DNA of 64,000 bases from Actinoplanes philippinensis (lineage in GTDB: Bacteria; Actinomycetota; Actinomycetes; Mycobacteriales; Micromonosporaceae). The first letter of the stretch is position 1, and each line of letters starts with the position of its first letter. The notes beneath the pieces are model-generated. The model worked only from the letters and a program-made list of their open reading frames with translations, was not told the DNA's origin and searched no databases. Positions 45,068 to 53,685 of this stretch are shown piece after piece. A program made the translations under genes and the position numbers. The stretch is taken from NCBI RefSeq assembly GCF_900113015.1, contig NZ_FONV01000006.1, positions 186,001-250,000 on the forward strand. The letters run 5' to 3'.

Positions 45068-45373
45068 TCACACAAGTGCGGCCAGGAGCGTCGTTCGATT
45101 TCGCCTGATAAGGGCGCCGTCATTCTCGGCCCAGGCGACGGCCTCGTCGGCGCTCCGTCCACGGACAGGATCCAACGCGAGATTCCGTGCGTTGGCAGCC
45201 TCGTTCGCGGCAATCCCGGCCTGCCTCGGCAGCATCATGTCGATCAGCAGCTCGGTCTCCCCCGAACCGTAGCCATCTCGCAGCTCCCGCAAGTGCTTCG
45301 CCTGGTGCTCGATGGGAACATTGCCCATTCGAGGTGCATACGCAAATTCCATCGATTCCAGAAACGTCAGCAC
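45068..45373 (-). CDS. Uncharacterised small protein
   Basis: 101 residues, GTG start. Helical, with GNVPIEHQAKHLRELRDGYG, then ETELLIDMMLPRQAGIAANE and ADEAVAWAENDGALIRRNR. Looks like a real small cytosolic protein, but the ribosome site is weak and I cannot name the family. Confidence 0.5.
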   Translation of the reverse strand: MLTFLESMEFAYAPRMGNVPIEHQAKHLRELRDGYGSGETELLIDMMLPRQAGIAANEAANARNLALDPVRGRSADEAVAWAENDGALIRRNRTTLLAALV

Positions 45374-45427
45374 GCATGCTCAAGGCCGCGCCACCGCGTC
45401 GCCAGCCGCGTCTGGCAGGCTGGTGCG

Positions 45428-45895
45428 GTGCAGCTTTGCGTCTGGATGGCCGCCTGGCAGATGGAGTGCTGCGGTACTTCGTTCCGAGAGGGCGACAAGG
45501 TGTCGTGGCGGTTGCGGCATCCTCACTCCGCCGAGTTGGCGTGGCTCGACACCGTACTCCACGACGGCGCCGCCGCGACCGTCAACGCGATTGAAGACCA
45601 TCACGGGGATCCGGACGCTCCGCTGACTGAGGGAACCGTGATCTCGATCGCCACGTTGCATTGCCGCTTCGAGCCCGAGCCGGTTGCCGGATCCGGGCTC
45701 GTGACGGCCGTCGTCACGGCTGAGAAGTGGAACGACGACCTGGACGAGCGACACCTCGCCGGCTTCCTCATTCGCATCCTCGCCCTGGACTCGGCCGGGA
45801 GTCAGGACGGGTTCTCCATCAACGCGTTGTCCAGTGCCAGGGTGAGGTCGGCGATCCGCCATCCGCTGTCGGTCCGGCGCAGTCCGAACGTGTAG
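45428..45895 (+). CDS. DUF6578-like protein
   Basis: 155 residues from GTG. The start VWMAAWQMECCGTSFREGD with paired Cys, and the following strands (VSWRLRHPH), resemble DUF6578 (VWVDGWQMxCCGxPFxVGD), from memory. The last 31 codons overlap the convergent SnoaL-like gene by 94 bases and lose family character, so the true product may be extended past its normal end. Function unknown; the Cys pair may bind metal. Confidence 0.6.
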   Translation: MQLCVWMAAWQMECCGTSFREGDKVSWRLRHPHSAELAWLDTVLHDGAAATVNAIEDHHGDPDAPLTEGTVISIATLHCRFEPEPVAGSGLVTAVVTAEKWNDDLDERHLAGFLIRILALDSAGSQDGFSINALSSARVRSAIRHPLSVRRSPNV

Positions 45896-46218
45896 ACGCC
45901 GGTCGAGATCACCTGGGCGTTCTCGCCGGTGTTCTTCGTCTGCGACAGATAGGCCCGCACCTCAGCACTGTTGGCATCCGCCGTCGTGACCACGATGTTG
46001 CTCAGGTGGTGCCGCACCGTTCCGGTCTGGGCCGCGTGCCCGTCACGGATGAAGGCGAGAACCGCCGGGCGTCCGGCGACGGGGCCGAGGACTCCCTGTC
46101 CCGGCACCGTGAAGGTCCATGTGGTGTCCTGGGCCAGGATCGCTTCCAGCGCGGGTACGTTCAGCTCGTCCAGAGCGTGAGCGAAGTTCGCCACCACCTG
46201 CTGCGGTTCGGTGGTCAC
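45802..46218 (-). CDS. SnoaL-like (NTF2 fold) protein
   Basis: 138 residues, GTG overlapping the stop of the upstream oxidoreductase gene (GTGA). Has the NTF2/SnoaL pattern: VANFAHALDELNVPALEAIL, TWTFTVPGQGVLGP, then a strand pair and TGVYTFGLRRTDSGWRIAD. Cytosolic. Co-translation suggests it acts on or stabilises a product of the oxidoreductase. Confidence 0.85.
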   Translation of the reverse strand: MTTEPQQVVANFAHALDELNVPALEAILAQDTTWTFTVPGQGVLGPVAGRPAVLAFIRDGHAAQTGTVRHHLSNIVVTTADANSAEVRAYLSQTKNTGENAQVISTGVYTFGLRRTDSGWRIADLTLALDNALMENPS

Positions 46219-47213
46219 GAGACCACCGTCAGCACGATCTTGCCCTGGATGTGGCCCTGCGCGGCCCGCGTGTGTGCGGTACGGGCCTCGGACAGCGGAT
46301 ACGTGCTGTCCACCCCGACCTGAAGTTTGCCCTCGTCGAACAGGCGCCCGATCTCGGCGAGCTGGGAGCCGCTGGACCGTACCTGGATGTTGGAGACCGA
46401 GATGCCCAGACGCGCCGTCTCGTCCGGGTCGTAGTGGGCGAAGAACACCGGAAGCATGGTGCCGCCATGCTTGAGCACGGTCAGGAAACGCGAGCTGTCC
46501 GGGCCGCCGACCGTGTCGATCACGAGGTCGACATCGCCGGCCACGTCCGCGGCCCGCGTTGTCGTGTAGTCGATGAACTCGTCGGCGCCGAGCTTGCGCA
46601 GGAACTGTTCGTGGCGGCCGGAGGCCACCGCGATCACGCGGGCGCCTTTCCATTTCGCCAGCTGCACCGCGAAGTGGCCCACTCCGCCGGCGGCCCCGTT
46701 GACCAGCAGCGTCATCCCCGGTGTGATCGGCACCGACTGATGCACCTGACCGGTGAACGGAGACGGCACGTCGTGGCCGAGATCAACCAGGTACTGCCAG
46801 GCCGTGAGTACGGCCATCGGCGCTCCGGCGGCCTGTACGTGGTCGATACCGGCGGGCTTGCGGGCCAGGTCCGACGCCGGCGCGGCCACATACTCGGCGT
46901 ACGTCCGGCCGTCGAACCCGGGGAACCGCAGCATGCCGAAGACCTCGTCACCGGCGGCGAACTCCGTCACGTCCGCAGCGACCGCCTCGACCACGCCGGA
47001 CATGTCCGTTCCGGGAGTCAGCGGGTACTCCAGCGCCGGCCGCATCTCGGCCGGCATGACCTTCAGCCCCTCCCGCAGGTACCAGTCCGGCGGGTTGATG
47101 CCCGCCGCGTACACCCGGACGAGGACCTCGCCCGGTCCGATCTCGGGCACCGGCACCTCGTCGTACCGCAAAACTTCCGGGCCACCGGCCTGGTGGAACT
47201 GGATCGCCTTCAT
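46215..47213 (-). CDS. NADPH-dependent quinone oxidoreductase (MDR family)
   Basis: 332 residues. Zinc-independent MDR enzyme: GVVEAVAADVTEFAAGDEVFG near residues 73-93, the NADPH loop LVNGAAGGVGHFAVQLAKWKG near 160-180, and IDTVGG. No catalytic zinc Cys is seen. First gene of a two-gene operon with the SnoaL-like gene. The divergent LysR regulator begins 123 bases away and probably controls both. Confidence 0.9.
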   Translation of the reverse strand: MKAIQFHQAGGPEVLRYDEVPVPEIGPGEVLVRVYAAGINPPDWYLREGLKVMPAEMRPALEYPLTPGTDMSGVVEAVAADVTEFAAGDEVFGMLRFPGFDGRTYAEYVAAPASDLARKPAGIDHVQAAGAPMAVLTAWQYLVDLGHDVPSPFTGQVHQSVPITPGMTLLVNGAAGGVGHFAVQLAKWKGARVIAVASGRHEQFLRKLGADEFIDYTTTRAADVAGDVDLVIDTVGGPDSSRFLTVLKHGGTMLPVFFAHYDPDETARLGISVSNIQVRSSGSQLAEIGRLFDEGKLQVGVDSTYPLSEARTAHTRAAQGHIQGKIVLTVVS

Positions 47214-47322
47214 CACGCCTGTGCTTTCTCCGGGGATCGTTGCTCCCTCAGTCAAGGCCGGGACGCGGCAGGCTGTCCAAGACCGGTTCGGCAACCCGGC
47301 CATTCCGAAAAGGCATGACGGG

Positions 47323-47328
47323 TACGCT
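47323..47328 (+). promoter_or_regulatory. -10 hexamer TACGCT, leaderless LysR gene
   Basis: TACGCT ends seven bases before GTG 47336. It supports that start over the in-frame ATG at 47315. Confidence 0.45.
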
Positions 47329-47335
47329 TGGCCGG

Positions 47336-48211
47336 GTGAACGATCCCGGTCAGGACCTGGAACTGCGGCTGGTGCGCTACTTCACGGTGGTCGCGGCGCA
47401 CCAGAACTTCGGGCGGGCCGCCGCCGACCTGCATGTCGCCCAGCCGGCGCTGAGCCGGCAGATCCAACGGCTGGAGAAACACCTCGGGGTACGGCTGCTG
47501 GACCGGGGACCTCACGGCACCCGGCTCACCGCGGCCGGCGAGGCGTTCCTGCCCCGGGCACACACCCTGCTGCACGCCGCCAGGCAGGCCGAACTGGCCG
47601 TACGCGCTCAGGCGGAGACCGAACGAATCACCCTCGGCTATGTCGAAGACCTGGTGATCACCGCAGCGGTCCGGGAACTGCGCCGCCGCCACCCGCACGC
47701 CGAGATCACCACCCGGCACCTGAGCTGCCGCGACGTGGGGGCGCTGGCCGACAAGCGCGTCGATGCCCTGATCGGGCGAGCCCCGCTGCCGCTGGCCGCC
47801 GACGAGGTCCTCATCACCCCGCTGTACGAGGAACCCCGGATGGTGGTGGTCCCGCGCGGTCATCCGTGGGCCGGCCGCGCGTCGGTGACCTCCCGGGAAC
47901 TGGCCGGCGAAAGGGCGGCACCCTGCGCTTTCGAGACCGAGGGCTGGACCTCGTACCAGCTCCTCGGCTCCGGTGTGCCACCGATGGAGAGCTACGAGGA
48001 CAAGCTGGAACTGGTCGCGAGCCGCCGGGCGATCGCCGTGCTGCCAGCCGGCGACCTGCGCAGCTCACTGCATCCCGACCTGGTCACCGTCCCGATCACC
48101 GATGCTCCTCCCAGCCGTGTCGTCGTGGTCAGCCGCAAGGGCGACCCGAATCCGATGATCAGAGGTTTCCGGCTGGCGGCCGAGGCCGTCGTGACCGCCC
48201 CGGCAGCCTGA
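47336..48211 (+). CDS. LysR family regulator
   Basis: 291 residues. HTH of the LysR type near residues 8-62 (YFTVVAAHQNFGRAAADLHVAQPALSRQIQRLEK), then a periplasmic-binding-like ligand domain (ITLGYVEDLVITAAV to the end). LysR genes are typically divergent to the gene they control; here the quinone oxidoreductase. Start GTG with TACGCT seven bases upstream. Confidence 0.92.
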   Translation: MNDPGQDLELRLVRYFTVVAAHQNFGRAAADLHVAQPALSRQIQRLEKHLGVRLLDRGPHGTRLTAAGEAFLPRAHTLLHAARQAELAVRAQAETERITLGYVEDLVITAAVRELRRRHPHAEITTRHLSCRDVGALADKRVDALIGRAPLPLAADEVLITPLYEEPRMVVVPRGHPWAGRASVTSRELAGERAAPCAFETEGWTSYQLLGSGVPPMESYEDKLELVASRRAIAVLPAGDLRSSLHPDLVTVPITDAPPSRVVVVSRKGDPNPMIRGFRLAAEAVVTAPAA

Positions 48212-48323
48212 CCAGCTCGGCCCTCGACTGATTCGGGGGCCGCGTCAACGTACGTCCCGCAGTCTCGTCGCGGCATTCGGCGCCTTCTCGATGTGGCAGC
48301 CGATTTCGTAACGCCGGTGGAAA

Positions 48324-48611
48324 TCATCTTTCACCGACAGACGGCCGGCGCCAGCCCATCGGAGAAGCCGCAATGATGATCAACATTCCCACCGGGCCCC
48401 ATAGGCTGGGGACGAACCACGGCCGGTGATCAAGGCCTTTACGCCGAACGAGCCGCTGGTTGAGCGGGTAGAAGACCGCGACCGCCGCCAACCACATCAG
48501 CCAGGCGGTCGCGCGGTTGATCGCGCGGTCGACGACCGAACGTCCGCGGTTGCCGCGATCACGTCTGCCGGGAGCGGTGCGCGAGGGTTCAGCGGCGAGC
48601 CGGCGACGCAT
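48324..48611 (-). CDS. Small two-helix membrane protein
   Basis: 95 residues. Arg-rich N-terminal third, then helices at about 34-52 (ATAWLMWLAAVAVFYPLNQ) and 66-84 (FVPSLWGPVGMLIIIAASP). AGGGG lies 13 bases before the ATG. Not recognised; small genes of this shape are common between operons in actinobacteria. Confidence 0.5.
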   Translation of the reverse strand: MRRRLAAEPSRTAPGRRDRGNRGRSVVDRAINRATAWLMWLAAVAVFYPLNQRLVRRKGLDHRPWFVPSLWGPVGMLIIIAASPMGWRRPSVGER

Positions 48612-48742
48612 GACGGATGATCACCCCTCGCCAAGGTGCGACGTCCGATCAGGGAATCCATCCGCTACATGACGTCACGGCCGACGACGGGACACCCTCT
48701 CGTGCCTCGCGGACACGTGGCCGGATGGGGCAGGATCGGCCG

Positions 48743-49105
48743 GTGACCTTCGATGCCCAGCGGCCTCATCAAGCCTTCGACGCTGCGGAGTTGCACGGCG
48801 ACATCGACGCCCTGCAGACCTTGCTGGCTGACGATTTCAAGTCCATCGGCGAGCAGGGGTACGTCCTCGACAAAACGCAGTGGATCGGCAAGTTCGCCGA
48901 GTTCTCGTATTCCGTCCTGGACAGCAGCGATGTCCAGGTGTCCTGTTACGACCGTGCCGCGATCGTCCGATGCGTTCAGAACACCCGCTCGACCTGGCGG
49001 GGGCAGGACATGGCCTTGACGGTACGTGTCAGCCAGACGTGGATCGAACAGGACGAGCGCTGGCAGCTCGCCGGGATCCAGTTCAGTTCGCTCCCCCAGA
49101 CGTGA
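48743..49105 (+). CDS. DUF4440/NTF2-like protein
   Basis: 120 residues, GTG start six bases after CAGGAT. DUF4440 pattern: FDAAELHGDIDALQTLLADDF, KSIGEQGYVLDKTQWIGKF, VSCYDRAAIVRC, and a terminal VSQTWIEQDERWQLAGIQFS. NTF2-fold proteins of this kind have enzyme or binding roles. An in-frame ATG lies at 48725. Confidence 0.8.
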   Translation: MTFDAQRPHQAFDAAELHGDIDALQTLLADDFKSIGEQGYVLDKTQWIGKFAEFSYSVLDSSDVQVSCYDRAAIVRCVQNTRSTWRGQDMALTVRVSQTWIEQDERWQLAGIQFSSLPQT

Positions 49106-49155
49106 CCGCACCCTCCCAGGCCGGCGGGGTTGGCCCCGCCCGGAACCGCGACGTC

Positions 49156-50109
49156 TCACCGGTCCGTGAGCAGCCGCCGCAATCCGTGTCCGGTGACCGT
49201 CGCCGTGGTGGCGGCCATCAGCAGCCCGCCGGCCATGCCGATCAGGGCGATCACCGGGGTGGACTGGCCGGGCTGCCACAGGGGTGTCGCGAACGCGAGG
49301 AAGACGCCGAGCCCGGCGATCCAGGCCAGCGCGGTGATCGGGATCCAGGCCGCCGCCCGGTCGATGAACGGTCTCAGCACCAGCCACTGCGCCACCCCGA
49401 TCGACGACACCAGCGCCACCCCGCCGGCGATCACCAGCAGCGGCGGCAGCGGCCCGCCGACGCGGCTGGGTGTCAGCCCGATCAGGTACGCGATCGTCGC
49501 GGCGACGGCAGTGGCCACGATCCACCGCCACGGCCGTAGACCTGGGATCGCCCGGCGCAGCACGAGCGCCTGCGACGCGCCCAGCAGCGTGCCCTCGATC
49601 GCCCCGGCGGCCAGCAGCGCGGCGGCGTTGGCGGTCAGGGCGCCGGTCAGCGCAGGCACGCAGAAACCGGCGAACTCGCCCAGTGTCACCGCTGCTGTCC
49701 AGCGGCGCCGTAATCGCGTACCCCGCAGCAGGACCGGTCCCCGCGGCAGACCGCACCCGCGGATCGCGACCAGGACCTCGGTGCCGTCGAGGCGGTGGAA
49801 CCGCCGGCGGTACGCCTGGGCGGCCGGTTCTGCGGTGGTCACCTCGGCGATCGCGGCGTGCCAGGAGCCGGCCCGCCACACCTGGACCGGGGCCGGGCGC
49901 CGGAAGTGGCGCCACCAGCGTTTGCGGCCGGGCTGGGCGGCGGCGACGACCAGGCCGTCGGCGGTGCGGGCCGCCTGGACCGGCAGGGTGATCTCGTGTC
50001 CGGCCGACGAGCGGTAGCGCAGCAGCACAAGACTGTCCGGCAGCAGGTCGCCGGCCGGGGACTGCAGCAGCCGGGCCAGCACACCCGGCGAGTGGACCAC
50101 TGTGGTCAT
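49156..50109 (-). CDS. Membrane protein with N-terminal nitroreductase-like domain
   Basis: 317 residues. Residues 1-135 form a soluble beta-rich domain (SLVLLRYRSSAGHEITLPVQ, WWRHFRRPAPVQVW), resembling F420-dependent nitroreductase (DUF385) folds. The C-terminal half has about five membrane helices (for example VALVSSIGVAQWLVLRPF). Function unknown. Confidence 0.7.
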   Translation of the reverse strand: MTTVVHSPGVLARLLQSPAGDLLPDSLVLLRYRSSAGHEITLPVQAARTADGLVVAAAQPGRKRWWRHFRRPAPVQVWRAGSWHAAIAEVTTAEPAAQAYRRRFHRLDGTEVLVAIRGCGLPRGPVLLRGTRLRRRWTAAVTLGEFAGFCVPALTGALTANAAALLAAGAIEGTLLGASQALVLRRAIPGLRPWRWIVATAVAATIAYLIGLTPSRVGGPLPPLLVIAGGVALVSSIGVAQWLVLRPFIDRAAAWIPITALAWIAGLGVFLAFATPLWQPGQSTPVIALIGMAGGLLMAATTATVTGHGLRRLLTDR

Positions 50110-50156
50110 GTCCCGAGCTTCGCTCTCGCGAGCCGGGCCGTGCAGTGCCGTTGGAC

Positions 50157-50963
50157 CTATGTCCCGGTGAACAGCAGGATGACCGCTACCACGACGGCGA
50201 ACGCGACGATGGTCCAGCGCAGGATCGGTGCGGGCAGCCGGCGGGCGAGGCGGGCGCCGAGGAAACCGCCGGCTATCGTGCCCGGGGCCAGCACCGCGAC
50301 GACCGCCCAGTTCACCGGCCCGAACACGCTGTAGACGAGCACCGTGGTCACGCCGACGACCGCGGAGAACACGTTCTTCAGAGCGTTGAGCCGTTGCAGG
50401 GTCTCGTCGAGGACCAGGGCCAGGGCGGCGACCAGCAGGACACCCATGGCGGCGTTGAAGTAGCCGCCGTAGACACCGCAGGCGAACACCGCCACCTGCA
50501 CCAGCAGCGCGGTCTTACGTGGCGAGTTCACCTTCAGGCCGTCCGGCGACCGTTGGGGCATCTCGTTCCCGTGCGCGGCGGGGTTTCCGGTGAGGGCGCG
50601 CAGCCGGTCCTGGAAGGCCAGCATGCCGCCGGCGGCGAGCAGCAGGAACGGCACGACGAAGTCGAACACCGACCGTGGGGTGAGCAGCAGGATGGCGCTG
50701 CCGCACAGCGAGCCGACGATGATCGTCGGGATGATGGCGCGGATGCGGTGGCCCTGGCCGGCCAGTTCGGGGCGGCTGCCCAGCGCTCCGGCGGCGTAGC
50801 CCGGCGCCACCGACAGCGCGTTGCTGACGTTGGCGGCGACGCCGGGCAGGCCCAGCCACACCAGCAGTGGGAAGGTGATCAGTGAGCCGCCGCCCGCGAT
50901 GGCGTTGATGGCGCCCGCCACCAGGCCGCCGCCCAGCAGGATCAGGCCCTCCCCGGGGGTCAC
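50157..50963 (-). CDS. TauE/SafE family sulfite or anion exporter
   Basis: 268 residues, GTG overlapping the previous stop. Eight membrane helices, with the family repeats LVAGAINAIAGGGSLITFPLL and VYGGYFNAAMGVLLVAALAL. TauE/SafE proteins export sulfite, sulfoacetate or similar anions. Start overlaps the end of the upstream gene (GTGA). Confidence 0.9.
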   Translation of the reverse strand: MTPGEGLILLGGGLVAGAINAIAGGGSLITFPLLVWLGLPGVAANVSNALSVAPGYAAGALGSRPELAGQGHRIRAIIPTIIVGSLCGSAILLLTPRSVFDFVVPFLLLAAGGMLAFQDRLRALTGNPAAHGNEMPQRSPDGLKVNSPRKTALLVQVAVFACGVYGGYFNAAMGVLLVAALALVLDETLQRLNALKNVFSAVVGVTTVLVYSVFGPVNWAVVAVLAPGTIAGGFLGARLARRLPAPILRWTIVAFAVVVAVILLFTGT

Positions 50964-51376
50964 CGAGCGTCCTGGTAGCGCTCCACCTTCTCGGCCGTCC
51001 AGCCGATGAACCCGGCGATCTCCTCGGTGTCCCCGGACAGCGCCCAGTCCTCGACCACGGCGGCGAGCCCGTCGGGCAGGTCGGTGTCGACCTCGGTCAG
51101 TTCGACGTCCTCGACGACCCGGTCGTAGTGGATCCACTTGTCGTCGGGGTCGAGCTCCTGCCCGGCGGCCACGAACCCGTCGAGACCGTCGTCGCCGGCC
51201 GCGAGGATCTCGTTGGTCCGCCAGTCGACGATGTCCCAGGCGGTCTCACCGATCTGGCCGCCGTCGACGATCCGGTGGCCCTCGCTCTCGAGCTGCTCGA
51301 TCCGCTCGTCGATCCGCTCGTTGTCGGCGTGGTTGGCTTCCAGCACGTTCTGGATGTAGGTCTTGAGGTCGCTCAC
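50960..51376 (-). CDS. Uncharacterised protein upstream of the TauE/SafE gene
   Basis: 138 residues, GTG with AGGGGA eight bases upstream. Starts with a long coiled helix (YIQNVLEANHADNERIDERI EQLESEG), then an acidic region and a small C-terminal motif (EIAGFIGWTAEKVERYQDAR). It is coupled to the exporter gene. Not recognised; perhaps a membrane-associated regulator. Confidence 0.65.
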   Translation of the reverse strand: MSDLKTYIQNVLEANHADNERIDERIEQLESEGHRIVDGGQIGETAWDIVDWRTNEILAAGDDGLDGFVAAGQELDPDDKWIHYDRVVEDVELTEVDTDLPDGLAAVVEDWALSGDTEEIAGFIGWTAEKVERYQDAR

Positions 51377-51596
51377 GACAGTCCCCTGATGATCACTCGG
51401 TCGGCGCCGTGGAGCATACGGTGAACCACCCGCCCGCACGGGAACGGGCGGCGGCCACCAGATGGCAGGATCGACAACGCGGTACGGCTCCTGGCCAGGT
51501 TACCCAGCCGCCGGCCGGTCTCCACCGGGGCCTGGCCGGGACTGCGGTCCGGCCGGTGCCCGGACCGTTCGGGCCGGTTCGGCGGGAGGTGGGGGT

Positions 51597-52379
51597 ATGC
51601 GGTCGCGGATCGAACGGCTCAAGGCGTGTCTCAACGGCGGCCGGCGCAGCGACGAGCATCCGGCGGTGCCGATCACTGCCGGTGAGCTGGCCGCTGAGGC
51701 GGTCGCCGCCGTGGCCGCCGGGGCGGAGGCGTTGCACGTGCATCCACGGGACCGTGCCGGCGCCGAGTCGCTGGCAGCCGTGGAGGTGGCGGCGGCCGTC
51801 GGCGCCGTACGCCGAGCTTGCCGGGGTGTGCCGGTGGGGGTGACCACCGGTCTGTGGATCGCCGGCGGTGACCCGGGGCGGCGTCTCGCGGCGGTGGCCG
51901 CGTGGGCCGGGCTGCCCGCGACGGCGCGCCCCGACTTCGCCTCGGTCAACGTCGGCGAACCGGGTTTCGCCGCCCTCGCCGAGGTTCTGCAGGGGGTCGG
52001 CGTCGAGGTGGAGGCCGGGGTGTGGTCGGTCGCCGATGCCCGGGCCCTGGCCGCCGCCGGTCTTCCCGGCGGCGCGGCGACGCCGACCGGCCGTCCGGCG
52101 TGGGCACGCGTGCTGGTCGAGGTCATCGGTGCGCCCGCCGGTGCCGCCGTCGCGGTGGCCGACGCGATTCTCGCCGAGCTCGACGCGCTGGGCGTGGCCG
52201 GTCCGCGGCTGCTGCACGGTGAGGACGCGGGTTGCTGGCCGCTGGTGGCTCACGCGGCCCGGCGGGGGCTGCCGACGCGCATCGGTCTGGAGGACACGCT
52301 GACCGGCCCTCGCGGCGAGCCGGTCACCGGCAACGCCGACCTGGTCCGGCATGCCCTGACCGTCCGGGCCGCCGGGTGA
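51597..52379 (+). CDS. BKACE family protein (3-keto-5-aminohexanoate cleavage-like)
   Basis: 260 residues, ATG with GGGAGG upstream. The motif HVHPRD near residues 47-52 carries the two His metal ligands of beta-keto acid cleavage enzymes; VPVGVTTGLWI and GLEDTL (Glu ligand) follow. BKACE enzymes condense beta-keto acids with acetyl-CoA. It is somewhat shorter than usual (about 275-310). Substrate unknown. Confidence 0.75.
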   Translation: MRSRIERLKACLNGGRRSDEHPAVPITAGELAAEAVAAVAAGAEALHVHPRDRAGAESLAAVEVAAAVGAVRRACRGVPVGVTTGLWIAGGDPGRRLAAVAAWAGLPATARPDFASVNVGEPGFAALAEVLQGVGVEVEAGVWSVADARALAAAGLPGGAATPTGRPAWARVLVEVIGAPAGAAVAVADAILAELDALGVAGPRLLHGEDAGCWPLVAHAARRGLPTRIGLEDTLTGPRGEPVTGNADLVRHALTVRAAG

Positions 52380-52452
52380 CCGCTCGACACCGGTGGTAAG
52401 CCTCGGCGTATCCCCGTACGCCGAGCACCTTGTCGACCAGCACATGCGGGCC

Positions 52453-52613
52453 GCCGGGCGATGGTTCGTCGGCGGTGCCGGTCATCTCGTCGGTGCGCCG
52501 GATCTCGATCCCGGCGCGGAAAAGGATCGCCGGGCGATGGTTCGTCGGCGGTGCCGGTCATCTCGTCGGTGCGCCGGATCTCGATCCCGGCGCGGAAAGG
52601 GGTCGCCGGGCGG
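52453..52613. repeat. 76-bp tandem duplication in a degenerate intergenic stretch
   Basis: Copies at 52453-52528 and 52529-52604 are nearly identical (end differs AAAAGGATC/AAAGGGGTC), and a third copy starts at 52605. The 306 bases between 52379 and 52686 hold no clear gene; minus-strand frames give protein-like stretches (IEIRRTDEMTGTADEPSPG) that the 76-bp unit, not a multiple of three, would break. Confidence 0.85.
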
Positions 52614-52685
52614 CTGAGCGGCTTCGCGAGTCAGCGGCAGAGTCGTCATCGAGGCGCCGGCGGCGCGGGCCACGTGCTGTCGAGG

Positions 52686-53606
52686 CTAGGGGGACGGCAG
52701 GGGCCGCGTCTGCGCGCCGGCGACGTGGGCGCGCAGTTCGCGGACGACGGTGGGCCAGATCTCGCGGGGCAGGTCGTGGCCGACGCCGGGCAGGGCGAGG
52801 TATCGGGCGCCGGGCACGGCGGCGGCGATGCGGCGGCCGGCGGCGGGGCGCAGCAGCGGGTCGGCTTCGCCGTGCAGGACCAGGGTGGGTACGCGCAGGG
52901 TGCGCAGCCGTGGCCCGTGCCAGGTGGCGCCGGTCTGGCGGGCCTGGGCGCGGCTGTCGCGGACGCCGCTGGGCAGGCCGGCGTCGAGTTCGCGGGTCAC
53001 GCGCCGGCGGGCGTCGTCCTCGTCGAAGGGGTAGGCGGGTGAGGCGACGGCACGGGCCAGGTCGAGGCCGGCCGCCACGTCGCCGGCGCGCCCGGCCGGG
53101 TGGCGCTTGCGGGCGAGCCGGGCCACGAACGGCAGCCGCACGTAGCGCAGGACGGCGGCGCCGCGGGCATCGCTGGGCACGGCGGCGTACGAGGTGAGGG
53201 TGTGCACCCGGCCGGGGTGGCGCAGGGCGGTGCGCTGGGCGACCAGGCCGCCCTGGGAGACGCCGAACAGGTGGGCACGTTGCCAGCCGAGGGCGTCGAG
53301 GACGGCGACGGTGTCGTCGGCCATGTCCTCGGCGGTGTAGGCGGGCGGCCGCCGGCGCAGCAGCCCGGTGAGGGCATTGCCGGGGGTGTCGTCGTCGAAG
53401 CGGGTGGAGCCGCCGGCGTCGCGGCCGTCGAAGCGGGCGACGCTGAAGCCGGCCTCGAGGAGGGCGGCGACGAAGCCGTCGGGCCACCAGAAGCGGGACA
53501 CGCCGAGGCCCATGAGCAGCAGCAGCGGGTCGCCGCCGGCGCCGCCGAGGTCGTCGACGGCCAGGTGCACGTCGCCGTGGTGTGCGGTGTACGCCGTGGG
53601 GGTCAT
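52686..53606 (-). CDS. Alpha/beta hydrolase
   Basis: 306 residues. Triad: Ser in FGVSQGG near residue 117, Asp in HGEADPL near 252, His in GVGHDLP near 277. LLLLMGLGVSRFWWP near residues 30-44 and VARFDGRDAGGS are standard. Divergent to the TetR gene; an 80-bp gap carries a palindrome. No signal peptide. Substrate not known; esterase or epoxide-hydrolase-like. Confidence 0.88.
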   Translation of the reverse strand: MTPTAYTAHHGDVHLAVDDLGGAGGDPLLLLMGLGVSRFWWPDGFVAALLEAGFSVARFDGRDAGGSTRFDDDTPGNALTGLLRRRPPAYTAEDMADDTVAVLDALGWQRAHLFGVSQGGLVAQRTALRHPGRVHTLTSYAAVPSDARGAAVLRYVRLPFVARLARKRHPAGRAGDVAAGLDLARAVASPAYPFDEDDARRRVTRELDAGLPSGVRDSRAQARQTGATWHGPRLRTLRVPTLVLHGEADPLLRPAAGRRIAAAVPGARYLALPGVGHDLPREIWPTVVRELRAHVAGAQTRPLPSP

Positions 53607-53624
53607 CGCCGCTCCCTCATTCGA

Positions 53625-53642
53625 GAACACTGTTCGCGAACA
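53625..53642. promoter_or_regulatory. Palindromic operator between hydrolase and TetR genes
   Basis: TGTTCGCGAACA (53631-53642) is a perfect 12-base palindrome; GAACACTGTTC (53625-53635) overlaps it as a second inverted repeat. The site covers the likely -35 region of the TetR gene, so autorepression and control of the hydrolase are likely. Confidence 0.7.
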
Positions 53643-53656
53643 CCGTATCGGGCGGT

Positions 53657-53662
53657 TAGGGT
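53657..53662 (+). promoter_or_regulatory. -10 hexamer TAGGGT of the TetR gene
   Basis: TAGGGT lies 15 bases after the operator palindrome; the transcript would start near 53669 and carry AAAGGGG before ATG 53686. Confidence 0.5.
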
Positions 53663-53685
53663 GGGCGCAACGAGAAAGGGGTGGC

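Noticed and set aside
47315..47335. Alternative LysR start at ATG 47315
   Set aside because: The TACGCT hexamer lies inside this would-be coding region; the GTG at 47336 with seven-base spacing fits the leaderless pattern better.
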